Assembly: GCA_003538625.1 (NCBI GenBank)
Contig: DPRR01000028.1
Span: 248,001-312,000, forward strand
Direction: 5' to 3'
Length of the DNA: 64,000 nucleotides
From: Ignavibacteriales bacterium
GTDB taxonomy: Bacteria; Bacteroidota; Ignavibacteria; Ignavibacteriales; Ignavibacteriaceae
The notes beneath the pieces are model-generated. The model worked only from the letters and a program-made list of their open reading frames with translations. It searched no databases and was not told where the DNA came from. Below, in pieces: positions 44,477 to 53,445 of the stretch. Every line of letters begins with the position of its first letter. Within the stretch, counting starts at the first letter, position 1. The position numbers and the translations under genes were made by a program.

Positions 44477-44508
44477 ATTTGTACTATCATAAAATAATTC
44501 TGATATAA

Positions 44509-46152
44509 TTATTTAAACATCGCTGGATGCTTTTTATGAAAATCTGTAGAATCCTGGTAGAGTTTTGCAAATGCGATTAATCTTCCTTCATCAAATAACT
44601 TTCCTATAAAGGTAATACTTGTCGGCGTTCCGTTATCCGAAAACCCATTAGGAAGAACAACACACGGCTGCCCGGTTAAATTTGTAAGCAGATTGCTGTC
44701 ACCTTCATTTGTTGGTGCAATGTATAAATCAATTTTGTTCATTAGCTTTTGTGTTTCTTCAATCAATAATGTTCTGACACGACTAGCATTTATATATTCA
44801 ACTGCGGGAATAAATCGAGATGCACGGAATGAATTAGGCCAGGCATTTTTAATTTGTCTTACAAGAAGATCATCTCTGTTGCTTCGTGTTAATTCATCAA
44901 ATGCCGCTCCGGCTTCTGCTGATAGAATTATTGCAAGATCATTTACCGGATAATTTGGTAGATCGATTGGAATTAATTCTGCACCAAGTTCCTTTAGCTT
45001 TGCAAGCGTCAGCGAATCATTTTTATGAAAATCATATTGTTTGTCAAAATCTTTTTTAAGATAACCTATTTTTAAATCTTTTAGGTTAATTGATGGCTGA
45101 TAGTTAAACCCGCAATTATATATTGTCTGATCAATTCCATCCGGACCATAAATTGCATTAAACACTATTGCAAGATCTTCTGCTGATCTGCAAATAGGAC
45201 CTATTTTATCCATAGACCAGCTAAGAGCCATCGCGCCGGTTCTGCTCACTCTTCCGTAAGTTGGTCTTAATCCTGTTGTTCCGCATACGGTAGAAGGAGA
45301 AACTATTGAGCCATATGTTTCAGTACCAATTGCAAATGGCAAAAGTCCCGCGGAAACAGAAGAAGCAGAACCTGCAGAAGAACCGCTCGAGCCTTTTGTT
45401 GTATCCCAGGGATTTCTTGTTGTTCCGCCAAACCAAACGTCCCCCCAGGCAAGCGCTCCCATTGTTAGTTTTGCAACAAGAACAGCTCCTGCTTTTTCAA
45501 GTTTAGTTATTACGATTGCATCCTCATTAATTATTTGATCTTTATAAGGCATTGCACCCCATGTAGTTTTGTAATCTTTTGTTGCCAAAAGATCTTTAAC
45601 GCCAAATGGAATTCCATGCAGCAAGCCGCGATATTTTCCTGCTGCAATTTCTTCATCAGCAATTTTAGCCTGACGCAACGCACGTTCTTCCGTAAATCTT
45701 ATAACACAGTGTAGTGCGGTATCATATTTTTTTAGCCGATCAATAAAAAACTTTGTCAGTTGAACCGAAGTTATCTGTTTTGTTCTTACCAACTCTGCAA
45801 GCTGCCCAATTGTATAAAATGCAAGATCATTTTTATTTGCAGGCATTAATGTTGTGGAGTACTCACTGAACTTGACATCTGCTGTCTGAGGAAATACAAA
45901 ACCTTCCGGAATGGGATTAAAAAGCAAGGATGGCATTACACTATTATCAAGTTTAACATCTCTTATTTTATCATAATTACCCTTTTGTTCTTCCAGATAA
46001 CCCTGCATAGAGTCTCTTTCTGCGTCTGTAAAATTAAGGTCTATCAGCTTTTCAGCGTTCTCAATGTTTTCTTTTGAAATACTTTGTGAATTGATAAATG
46101 ATGGGACCGCCATTAATAAAAGGATTAGAATTAATTTAAGACGCTGCAGCAT
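44509..46152 (-). CDS. Secreted amidase-signature enzyme
   Basis: This 547-residue amidase has a signal peptide (ending near INSQS). The catalytic lysine is in GIPFGVKDLL (near 184), the serine-rich signature is GSSGSSAGSASS (near 255), and the nucleophile region is GTETYGSIVSPS. The Ser-cisSer-Lys triad is therefore complete. Family enzymes hydrolyse a wide range of amides. GGAGA precedes the ATG. Export suggests a peptide or scavenging substrate rather than Glu-tRNA amidation. Confidence 0.9.
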   Translation of the reverse strand: MLQRLKLILILLLMAVPSFINSQSISKENIENAEKLIDLNFTDAERDSMQGYLEEQKGNYDKIRDVKLDNSVMPSLLFNPIPEGFVFPQTADVKFSEYSTTLMPANKNDLAFYTIGQLAELVRTKQITSVQLTKFFIDRLKKYDTALHCVIRFTEERALRQAKIADEEIAAGKYRGLLHGIPFGVKDLLATKDYKTTWGAMPYKDQIINEDAIVITKLEKAGAVLVAKLTMGALAWGDVWFGGTTRNPWDTTKGSSGSSAGSASSVSAGLLPFAIGTETYGSIVSPSTVCGTTGLRPTYGRVSRTGAMALSWSMDKIGPICRSAEDLAIVFNAIYGPDGIDQTIYNCGFNYQPSINLKDLKIGYLKKDFDKQYDFHKNDSLTLAKLKELGAELIPIDLPNYPVNDLAIILSAEAGAAFDELTRSNRDDLLVRQIKNAWPNSFRASRFIPAVEYINASRVRTLLIEETQKLMNKIDLYIAPTNEGDSNLLTNLTGQPCVVLPNGFSDNGTPTSITFIGKLFDEGRLIAFAKLYQDSTDFHKKHPAMFK

Positions 46153-46239
46153 GATAATCTCCTTAAGATTTATAGAAAATTATTTACAAAAAATAACTGA
46201 TGCTAATTTATGATCAATAAAATATAATATGGAAAAAAT

Positions 46240-46692
46240 CTAAATCAATTTTTCAAAACAACGACTTTCGTCATCATCGGAATATTTGCCGTAGCATTTA
46301 ATTGGAGTGTATCCAAATTTTGTATAAAGTGATATTGCTTCCGGCTGTTTTATTCCTGTTTCAAGCACTATGCGTTTGTAATTTAGCTTGCCTGCAAGAT
46401 CTTCCAGGTGCGATAATATTAATTTTGATATTCCTTTTCCTCGATGCTTATTTATAACAAACATCCTTTTAATTTCTGCGGTAGAATTATTAAACTTCTT
46501 TAATGCTCCGCATGCAACAGGCTTATTTTCCGAATTATAAACGATATGAAATTCTATCATCTTCTTATTCTCTTCTATAAAACCTTCAATTTTCCCTTTA
46601 CCGTATTTTTTTTCAAGATCTGCATGCAGAAGATTAGAAAGGAATAAGACATCATTGGGGTTTGCAGATGCAGTTAAAATTTTATAGTTCAA
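46240..46692 (-). CDS. GNAT-family N-acetyltransferase
   Basis: This 150-residue protein has the GNAT acetyl-CoA loop as NKHRGKGISKLILSHLE, preceded by the strand AEIKRMFV, and ends with LYTKFGYTPI. The substrate is unknown. The start is TTG without a clear ribosome binding site, so the N-terminus is uncertain. Confidence 0.8.
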   Translation of the reverse strand: MNYKILTASANPNDVLFLSNLLHADLEKKYGKGKIEGFIEENKKMIEFHIVYNSENKPVACGALKKFNNSTAEIKRMFVINKHRGKGISKLILSHLEDLAGKLNYKRIVLETGIKQPEAISLYTKFGYTPIKCYGKYSDDDESRCFEKLI

Positions 46693-46771
46693 TTTTTTAA
46701 TCAGATTAAATTCAAAATGCTATCAATTATTTGGCAAAGGATTAATTTTCTTTAAAGATAATTTAAACAAA

Positions 46772-46800
46772 AAAAGTCACGTTTAATTTACGTGACTTTT
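46772..46800 (-). terminator. Rho-independent terminator
   Basis: AAAAGTCACG and CGTGACTTTT form a 10-bp stem followed by T residues on the minus strand. It ends the NmrA-like gene. Confidence 0.85.
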
Positions 46801-46826
46801 AACAAATTATTAATATTACTATTAAG

Positions 46827-47777
46827 TTACTCTAATGGAATCTTTGTACCATTTTCTTTAAGCCAGCTTTCAAAAGTTTGCAGTGTTGGATTTAATTTTC
46901 TTGCAAGCTCAACACTTCGGGAATTGCAGTAATCCTCTTCAAACTCTGCTTTGAACTGGTACATATTTCCCATATCATCGGCACCCGGAAAACCAAACCC
47001 GCGGTAAACTTCAGGGGTTACCGGAGCATAAATAACCTCTTTGCCTAATACTTTTGTAAATGCTTCCGCAAATTGCTTACCGGTTAATTGTTCTCCGGCA
47101 ATTCCAATAGTTTTGCCGATGTATTCATTTCCGTTTTTAAATACACCATACGCACATTTTCCAATATCTTCTGCAGCAATTGATGGAAGTTTTTTATCTG
47201 ACATTGGTATCGTAAATGTGATCTTGCCATCGCTTCCTTTTTTTGGTCCCTGTCCAAAATAAACAAAATTTTCCCAGTAGAATACAGTATTTAAAATAGT
47301 TGTCGGAACACCTGATTCAATAAAGAATTTATTCGATTCGCCTTTAGCATCAAAATGAGGAACTTTATATTTTTCTTTAAGAGTCGGCATTCGGTCATCA
47401 CTCAATGGTATCCATTTCCGTGTATCATCAAGGGAGGACCAGATTACATGTTTTACTTCTGCTTCTTTGGCTGCTTTTGCTATTGATGCTGCCTGAGCAA
47501 TTTCTTTTTCAGGTGAAAAGTGTTCCCAGAAATTAGTTACGGCATAAACACCATAAGCGCCGGTAAATGATTTTTTCAAACTTTCGTAGTCATCAAGATC
47601 TGCCTTAACAACCTCTGCACCCAATTTAGATAAAGCTTTCGCTTTTTCTGAATTTACATCCCTTGTTAATGCGCGTGCAGTAAACTCACCTGATTTGTCT
47701 GCAAGTATAGCACGAACCAATCCGCCGCCCTGTGCGCCTGTTGCGCCAATTACAGCGATTACTTTTTTTTCTGACAT
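46827..47777 (-). CDS. NmrA-like NAD(P)-binding protein
   Basis: This 316-residue NmrA/HSCARG-like protein has GATGAQGGG near the N-terminus and no YxxxK catalytic pair at the usual place. Such proteins sense NADPH redox state or act on quinones. AGGAGG precedes the ATG. Confidence 0.88.
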   Translation of the reverse strand: MSEKKVIAVIGATGAQGGGLVRAILADKSGEFTARALTRDVNSEKAKALSKLGAEVVKADLDDYESLKKSFTGAYGVYAVTNFWEHFSPEKEIAQAASIAKAAKEAEVKHVIWSSLDDTRKWIPLSDDRMPTLKEKYKVPHFDAKGESNKFFIESGVPTTILNTVFYWENFVYFGQGPKKGSDGKITFTIPMSDKKLPSIAAEDIGKCAYGVFKNGNEYIGKTIGIAGEQLTGKQFAEAFTKVLGKEVIYAPVTPEVYRGFGFPGADDMGNMYQFKAEFEEDYCNSRSVELARKLNPTLQTFESWLKENGTKIPLE

Positions 47778-47933
47778 AGTAACCTCCTTGATATTAATTA
47801 GTATTATTTAACAATCAAAACAATATGTTATAACATACAATTATTATTATAAAAATAAATTGCTAAAAAAAGGCAGGTGATGGAAGACACTGAGATTTTT
47901 GCGGATTATTAAATAACTAATGGTAATTACAAA

Positions 47934-48920
47934 TTAATTATTAAACGGGTTTGCTCTGTTTTCATTAAAATTTGGTCGGTATGTTTCCGCACTTTCCATT
48001 TCCTGGATCCAGCCGTTATGCAAACCATATCTCTCCAACAACCGGACCGCTTTTTCATATTCAGAGTTACGCACTGCGCGGTCTATTAATATATCTTTAT
48101 AAGCTTTGTTAGTTGGATAGTACTGCGACATTAATGATATGTGAACATCCGGACTTAATTCTTCTGCAATAAATTTAAATACTTTTTCTGAATCAGATAA
48201 ATCGTTTGGTAAAATTAAGTGCCTGATAATTAATCCACGCACAACAACACCACCTTCATAAACAAGTTCATCGCCGACCTGTCTGTACATTTCTTTAATT
48301 GCTTCTTTGGTCTTTTCAAAATAGTTATCAACTAGGGAATATGTTTTTGCATACTGACTATTGCCGTATTTAAAATCAGGAAGATAAATATCAACCACAC
48401 CATCATAAAGTTTTAGCATCTCAATAGAATCATATCCGTTTGTGTTGTAAATAATCGGAAGATGCAATCCCTTTTGAGAAGCAAAGTAAATAGATTTTAA
48501 TATTGTTGCTGAAAAATGAGTTGGGGAAACCAGCCCGATGTTATGACATTCTCTGCTCTGAAGTTCAATCATTATATCTGCTAGCTTTTCATGACTTACC
48601 TGATGTGATCTTTCTATTTTGGGATTCTGACTTATCTCAAAATTCTGACAGTAAATACATTTTAGATTGCAGTTACCAAAAAAAATATTTCCCGCTCCCT
48701 TTGTTCCGGATAAAACCGGTTCTTCCCCAAAATGCGGAGTGTAGGAAGATACTATTGGTAAATGTCCGCTGGTACAAATTCCATACTCATCATTAATGCG
48801 ATCAACTTTACAATAACGGGGACAGCTTGTGCAGGATGAAAGATTTGCATAAGCTATTTCTGCTCGCGTCTTTAGTTCGCCATTTTGCAGAAGTTTTATA
48901 TAGGATGGAATAAAATTCAT
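47934..48920 (-). CDS. Radical SAM protein, PflX/COG1313-like
   Basis: This 328-residue protein has the radical SAM iron-sulfur motif C-x3-C-x2-C in FFGNCNLKCIYCQN, preceded by a second Cys cluster SCTSCPRYC near residue 31. It resembles pyruvate-formate-lyase-activating-type PflX proteins of unknown target. No glycyl radical enzyme is nearby. It should be cytoplasmic. Confidence 0.88.
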   Translation of the reverse strand: MNFIPSYIKLLQNGELKTRAEIAYANLSSCTSCPRYCKVDRINDEYGICTSGHLPIVSSYTPHFGEEPVLSGTKGAGNIFFGNCNLKCIYCQNFEISQNPKIERSHQVSHEKLADIMIELQSRECHNIGLVSPTHFSATILKSIYFASQKGLHLPIIYNTNGYDSIEMLKLYDGVVDIYLPDFKYGNSQYAKTYSLVDNYFEKTKEAIKEMYRQVGDELVYEGGVVVRGLIIRHLILPNDLSDSEKVFKFIAEELSPDVHISLMSQYYPTNKAYKDILIDRAVRNSEYEKAVRLLERYGLHNGWIQEMESAETYRPNFNENRANPFNN

Positions 48921-49104
48921 TGTTTTAATTTACAATGTATAATTAACAATGCACAATGAAGAAAGCAGAGGTTGAGTTGATATTAATTGTTCAATAATTA
49001 ATCTTTCGTTTACAATTGCATTAGTGTCAAATATTTTAATGAAACATAAAAAAAGTTTCAGCAGGTTGTTTGATACAAAGTTATAAACGATTTCTGTCAT
49101 ACAT

Positions 49105-49281
49105 TTATTTACGGTTTTTTATCCACACTAAAAGCGAAACCCCGCTTGCAAATCCGCTTGCATACAATGTTATTAGATTCGGAAGTTTTGCCACATTGCC
49201 GATCATTGAATATGCTGTTAGTACACCGACAGCAATTGTTATTAAAATTCCCGCGAATGCCAGTCTCTTCTTTTTATCCAT
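49105..49281 (-). CDS. Small membrane protein, 58 residues
   Basis: A 59-codon frame runs from ATG at 49281 to TAA at 49105. The protein starts MDKKKRLAFAG and has two hydrophobic helices separated by NVAKLPN, ending VWIKNRK, with positive charges at both ends as expected for both tails inside. AAGG lies 7 bases upstream. An overlapping plus-strand frame exists but lacks a ribosome binding site. No function is known. Confidence 0.65.
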   Translation of the reverse strand: MDKKKRLAFAGILITIAVGVLTAYSMIGNVAKLPNLITLYASGFASGVSLLVWIKNRK

Positions 49282-49396
49282 ATACCTTCATTTAATAAAA
49301 TTATTTAATAGTGAATTATATTTCTTTTCATTTTTTAGAATTAAGGTTCATATAGTTATACGGAAATTAGAAAGGATTTCTACGGAAATAAATAAA

Positions 49397-49420
49397 AAGG
49401 CGACTCATTTGAATCGCCTT
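49397..49420 (-). terminator. Rho-independent terminator
   Basis: AAGGCGA and TCGCCTT pair across CTCATTTGAA and are followed on the minus strand by TTTATTT. It ends the lipoprotein gene at 49439. Confidence 0.75.
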
Positions 49421-49438
49421 GATAAAATAATGGAAAAA

Positions 49439-50392
49439 CTATTGTGGTCTTACAAAGTATGGCAAACCCCAGGATTCCATTTCAACAGGAGTTGAGTCAT
49501 CCTTAATTACCTGAAGCGGCATAGCATTAATTACGGAATGAAAAAATCCCGGATTGCGATGAGCGTTAAGTGTTTGCACATAAACTTTTTCATAATTTGT
49601 TCCGTTAAACTCTGAGGAAACAAGGACAAATTTTCTTTTTATCCTGTTCATCCCCTTAAAATCTGCACCAAAAGTAATCGTAACAAAATCTGTATCGGGA
49701 TATGCGCTAGTAAGTTCAAGTTTTAACGTTGCATCCTGATGCGGCGGCATGATTGGGAATGGTTTCCATTTGCCCGGAAATCCGGGTTTTCTGTAAAGAT
49801 AAAAATCATTTGGAGAAGTTATTACAAGCGAGTCACCCGGCAGATAAACTGTTAGCTTTGTTATATCGATATCCGGATTTAATGTTCCGCCTTCGGGCAG
49901 CGATATGGCAACAACTTTCCAGTTGTGTTTTGGATGTCTGGTACTATCCATCTTAACAAGAATAGCGTTTCTTGTAATAACAGAAGTAAAAGATTTTTTA
50001 ATTATAGTATCCGGTTCTGTTGAATTAGGATCATACGTGGCTGCAATAAAAAGCTGTCCATCAAAAGTGTTTGTGATAAATGCATATGCGGTATCATTCT
50101 GAATATTAACATCAACATTATGGTTTGTTAATTTCATCTTCTGTCCAACTCTAAGCGGATAAATTTCTGTACTTATTTTTCCAAGGATTTGCATAGTGCC
50201 GCCTTCATCAAAATTTGGCTCAAACGATGCAATAGCCTGATCTTCATCTAATAAGTTTATGATGGCTTGCTTTTCAGATATATTCTGATCTGCAGATTCC
50301 ACGCTTGTTGGATCCTGACATCCGGAAAATAACAATGCTACGCTTGCCGTAAAGACAATAGACACCATTGTTTTCATTTGCTCTTTTACCAT
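49439..50392 (-). CDS. Putative lipoprotein, unknown function
   Basis: This 317-residue protein has a signal peptide ending in the lipobox LFSGC. The mature part has a beta-rich region with YDPNSTEPDT and a hydrophilic Pro-rich segment. I do not recognise the family. GGAAGG lies upstream of the ATG. A single gene with its own terminator. Confidence 0.75.
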   Translation of the reverse strand: MVKEQMKTMVSIVFTASVALLFSGCQDPTSVESADQNISEKQAIINLLDEDQAIASFEPNFDEGGTMQILGKISTEIYPLRVGQKMKLTNHNVDVNIQNDTAYAFITNTFDGQLFIAATYDPNSTEPDTIIKKSFTSVITRNAILVKMDSTRHPKHNWKVVAISLPEGGTLNPDIDITKLTVYLPGDSLVITSPNDFYLYRKPGFPGKWKPFPIMPPHQDATLKLELTSAYPDTDFVTITFGADFKGMNRIKRKFVLVSSEFNGTNYEKVYVQTLNAHRNPGFFHSVINAMPLQVIKDDSTPVEMESWGLPYFVRPQ

Positions 50393-50777
50393 AGTTAACC
50401 TTCCTTTTTATTTAAAGAATTTTTTTCTTAAGAACAGAAATTAGACAAGGGTTTAATAAAAATGGTTTAACGATATTTTTATTAAATATAGTAATTGTGT
50501 TAAATCTGTTCTCAATTTAACTGGATTCTTTCCAAATATGATTTGATGAATCAACAGCTTATATCTTCAAAGAAACTAATATATTTAATTAGTTGCTTCC
50601 GTGGATAATAATTTACAATTAATTAATGAACATTTTATGATGTTTCAATAAGAATATTATTACTGGCTATCTCAAAATCTTATAACAAAAACACGTGGAT
50701 TTTTAACTTTATCGTAAAATAAAACATTTGTAAAATGTGAACGAAAAAAATTTCAATTGTTTTATACGGAAAGAAAT
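50393..50777. other. Intergenic between divergent genes
   Basis: This AT-rich stretch of about 385 bases holds the promoters of the divergent lipoprotein and BNR-protein genes. No gene, strong hairpin or local repeat is visible. Confidence 0.5.
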
Positions 50778-53381
50778 ATGAAAAATGCATTACTTGTATT
50801 GGTTATAATTGCTGCACTTGGATTTTCAATTTTTAATTTTACTCACAAAACTTCTGCTATAAAACACTCAGAGTTTGTTTTATCTTCAGGAAACGAACCA
50901 GGTCCGGATCTCCGCCCGGATGAATGGGCATATATCAAAAAAACTTATCCTTACTACAAAGCTGATGCAGATGTTTACATTCGCGCTCTTGAGCTGGCCC
51001 ACAAGCTAAAAGATGAAACGATCGCAAAAAGATTAAACAAGGGAATGAGTGCTGTACAATGGCAGTTCGCTGGTCCCACCAACATTGGCGGCAGAGTTGT
51101 TGATCTTGAATTTGATCCAAATAATCCAAGTATAATTTATGCCGGATTTTCTACCGGCGGCATTTTCAAATCTTTTGATGGAGGAAATAGCTGGCTGCCC
51201 ATTTTTGATGAACAGGCAGTTTTAACCGTTGGCGATATTGCAATTGATCCTAATAACAGTAATGTAATTTATGTTGGAACCGGTGAGGCAAATGGCGGGC
51301 ATAATAATTTTCCCGGCGGCGGCGTTTTTAAATCCACAGATGCTGGTTCAACCTGGAATTTTCTTGGACTTGAAGGAACAACATCCATCGGAAGAATTGT
51401 AATCAACCCGCAAAATTCAAATATACTTTATCTTGCTTCCGTTGGTTCTTACTTTGCGCCAAATCCCGAAAGAGGTATTTATAAATCCACAGATGCCGGG
51501 TTAACATGGGAACATTCATTATTTATATCAGACACAACCGGTGCGGTTGATATCATTATTGACCCAAATAATCCCGATAGATTAATGGCATCAGCCTGGG
51601 AAAGAGTTAGAAGACCTAACACATCGCGCTTGTTTGGTCCCTCAAGCGGAATTTATAAAACCACTAACGGTGGAATTAACTGGAACAAAATTACCGCATC
51701 ACCATTACCAAATCCGGGTTTTACAAATGTGGGAAGAATTGGTTTGGCTATCCATAAAAATAATCCTGATATTGTTTATGCTCTTTTTACGGATGGATAC
51801 TCGATAATTAGTCTTTACCGATCAAACGATTTTGGAATTAGCTGGACTGATGTTGATCCCGATGATGAGTTAAGCGGCGGAATGTCAAATTTTAGCTGGT
51901 ACTTCGGACAGGTAAGAGTTCATCCGGAAAACCCAAATGTTGTTTACGTTTTGGATGTCGCCTTTATGAGATCATCAGATGGCGGCAGCACATGGCCGGT
52001 AATTTATGGTTACGGCGGTCCTTCAGAGCTTCATGTGGATCATCACGCTTTGGCATTTAATCCTGTTGATCCGAATTTTATTATCAGCGGTAATGATGGC
52101 GGAATAAACATTTCTACAAATGGCGGACAAACTTTTTCCCAGCCCAAAAATATTCCTGCAACACAATTTTATGAAATTGGTTTAGACTATAATAATCCCG
52201 AAAAGCTTTACGGGGGCACACAGGATAACGGAACAAACAGAACTGCCGATGGAAGTGTTGATAACTGGCAACGCATTTATGGTGGTGATGGTTTTTATGT
52301 TGTTGTTGATTATAATAATTCAAATATAATTTATGCTGAATCACAAAATGGCGGACTTGGTAAATCAACAGATGGTGGAATAAGCTGGCTCTATGCATTA
52401 AATGGAATTGACGGAAGCGAACCGACAAATTGGTCAACTCCGGTTGTAATGGATCCCAACAGTTCCAACATTTTATATTTTGGAACTCACTCGCTTTACA
52501 GAACAACAAACAGCGCTGCAAGTTGGGTAAAGATTAGTCCGCAGTTAACCGATTGGATTCCCGGCAGAAGACTTGGAACTATTACTACAATTGCTGCGGC
52601 ACCAACAAATTCAGATGTAATTTATGTTGGAACGGATGATGCGCACGTTTGGGTATCGTCAAACAACGGAACAAACTGGAATGATATTTCCAACGGCTTA
52701 CCAGAAAGATGGGTTTCCCGCATTGTTGTTGATCCGGCTAATGAAAATATTGTATATGCAACCTTTAACGGATTAAGATGGCGAGATCCTCAGCCTCATG
52801 TTTTCAGAAGTACAAACAAAGGAGCAGATTGGGCAGATATTAGCGGCAACTTACCGGATGCACCGGTTAATGCTTTTGCTGTTGATAATATATATTCAAA
52901 CAGGCTTTATCTTGGAAACGATGTTGGTATGTATGTTAGTTTTGATTCGGGACAAAGCTGGCAGGTTTTGGGTGAAGGATTACCGGTACTTCCCATTGGC
53001 GATATTAAAATTCATCCAATAGAAAATTTTCTTGTAGCGGGCACCTACGGAAGATCAATGTACAAAATTGATCTTAATCTTGTAACAGATGTAAACAATC
53101 CGCAGCCGCAATTTATAACCGGATTTTCGCTGTATCAGAATTATCCAAATCCATTTAATCCAACTACAAAAATAAGCTGGCAATCTTCTGCCGCGGGCCA
53201 TCAAACATTAAAAGTTTATGATATAACCGGAAAAGAAATAGCGACCTTGGTTGATGAATATAAATCTGCCGGTAATCACGAAATAAATTTTGATGCGTCA
53301 TCATTATCCAGCGGAGTATATTTATATAAACTTAGCTCGGAAAATTATTCGGATACAAAAAAGATGTTACTTTTAAAATAA
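50778..53381 (+). CDS. Secreted BNR/sortilin-like propeller protein with T9SS domain
   Basis: This protein of about 867 residues has a signal peptide, then many BNR/VPS10-like Asp-box motifs (STDAGSTWN, STDGGISW, SSDGGSTW) that form one or two beta propellers across residues 80-760. A T9SS C-terminal domain follows, opening SLYQNYPNPFNPTTKI and ending KKMLLLK. GGAAAGAA precedes the ATG at 50778; an in-frame ATG at 50757 has no such site. Relatives bind or cleave surface glycans, but no glycosidase active site can be asserted here. Confidence 0.9.
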   Translation: MKNALLVLVIIAALGFSIFNFTHKTSAIKHSEFVLSSGNEPGPDLRPDEWAYIKKTYPYYKADADVYIRALELAHKLKDETIAKRLNKGMSAVQWQFAGPTNIGGRVVDLEFDPNNPSIIYAGFSTGGIFKSFDGGNSWLPIFDEQAVLTVGDIAIDPNNSNVIYVGTGEANGGHNNFPGGGVFKSTDAGSTWNFLGLEGTTSIGRIVINPQNSNILYLASVGSYFAPNPERGIYKSTDAGLTWEHSLFISDTTGAVDIIIDPNNPDRLMASAWERVRRPNTSRLFGPSSGIYKTTNGGINWNKITASPLPNPGFTNVGRIGLAIHKNNPDIVYALFTDGYSIISLYRSNDFGISWTDVDPDDELSGGMSNFSWYFGQVRVHPENPNVVYVLDVAFMRSSDGGSTWPVIYGYGGPSELHVDHHALAFNPVDPNFIISGNDGGINISTNGGQTFSQPKNIPATQFYEIGLDYNNPEKLYGGTQDNGTNRTADGSVDNWQRIYGGDGFYVVVDYNNSNIIYAESQNGGLGKSTDGGISWLYALNGIDGSEPTNWSTPVVMDPNSSNILYFGTHSLYRTTNSAASWVKISPQLTDWIPGRRLGTITTIAAAPTNSDVIYVGTDDAHVWVSSNNGTNWNDISNGLPERWVSRIVVDPANENIVYATFNGLRWRDPQPHVFRSTNKGADWADISGNLPDAPVNAFAVDNIYSNRLYLGNDVGMYVSFDSGQSWQVLGEGLPVLPIGDIKIHPIENFLVAGTYGRSMYKIDLNLVTDVNNPQPQFITGFSLYQNYPNPFNPTTKISWQSSAAGHQTLKVYDITGKEIATLVDEYKSAGNHEINFDASSLSSGVYLYKLSSENYSDTKKMLLLK

Positions 53382-53445
53382 TGCGGATTTAACTTTTTAA
53401 AAAAATAATTTGAAGTTGTTTTCAAATAGATAAGGAGCGAAAAAT

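Noticed and set aside
49070..49495. Plus-strand 141-residue frame
   Set aside because: It runs antisense across a small membrane protein gene, a terminator and the end of a lipoprotein gene, with no ribosome binding site.
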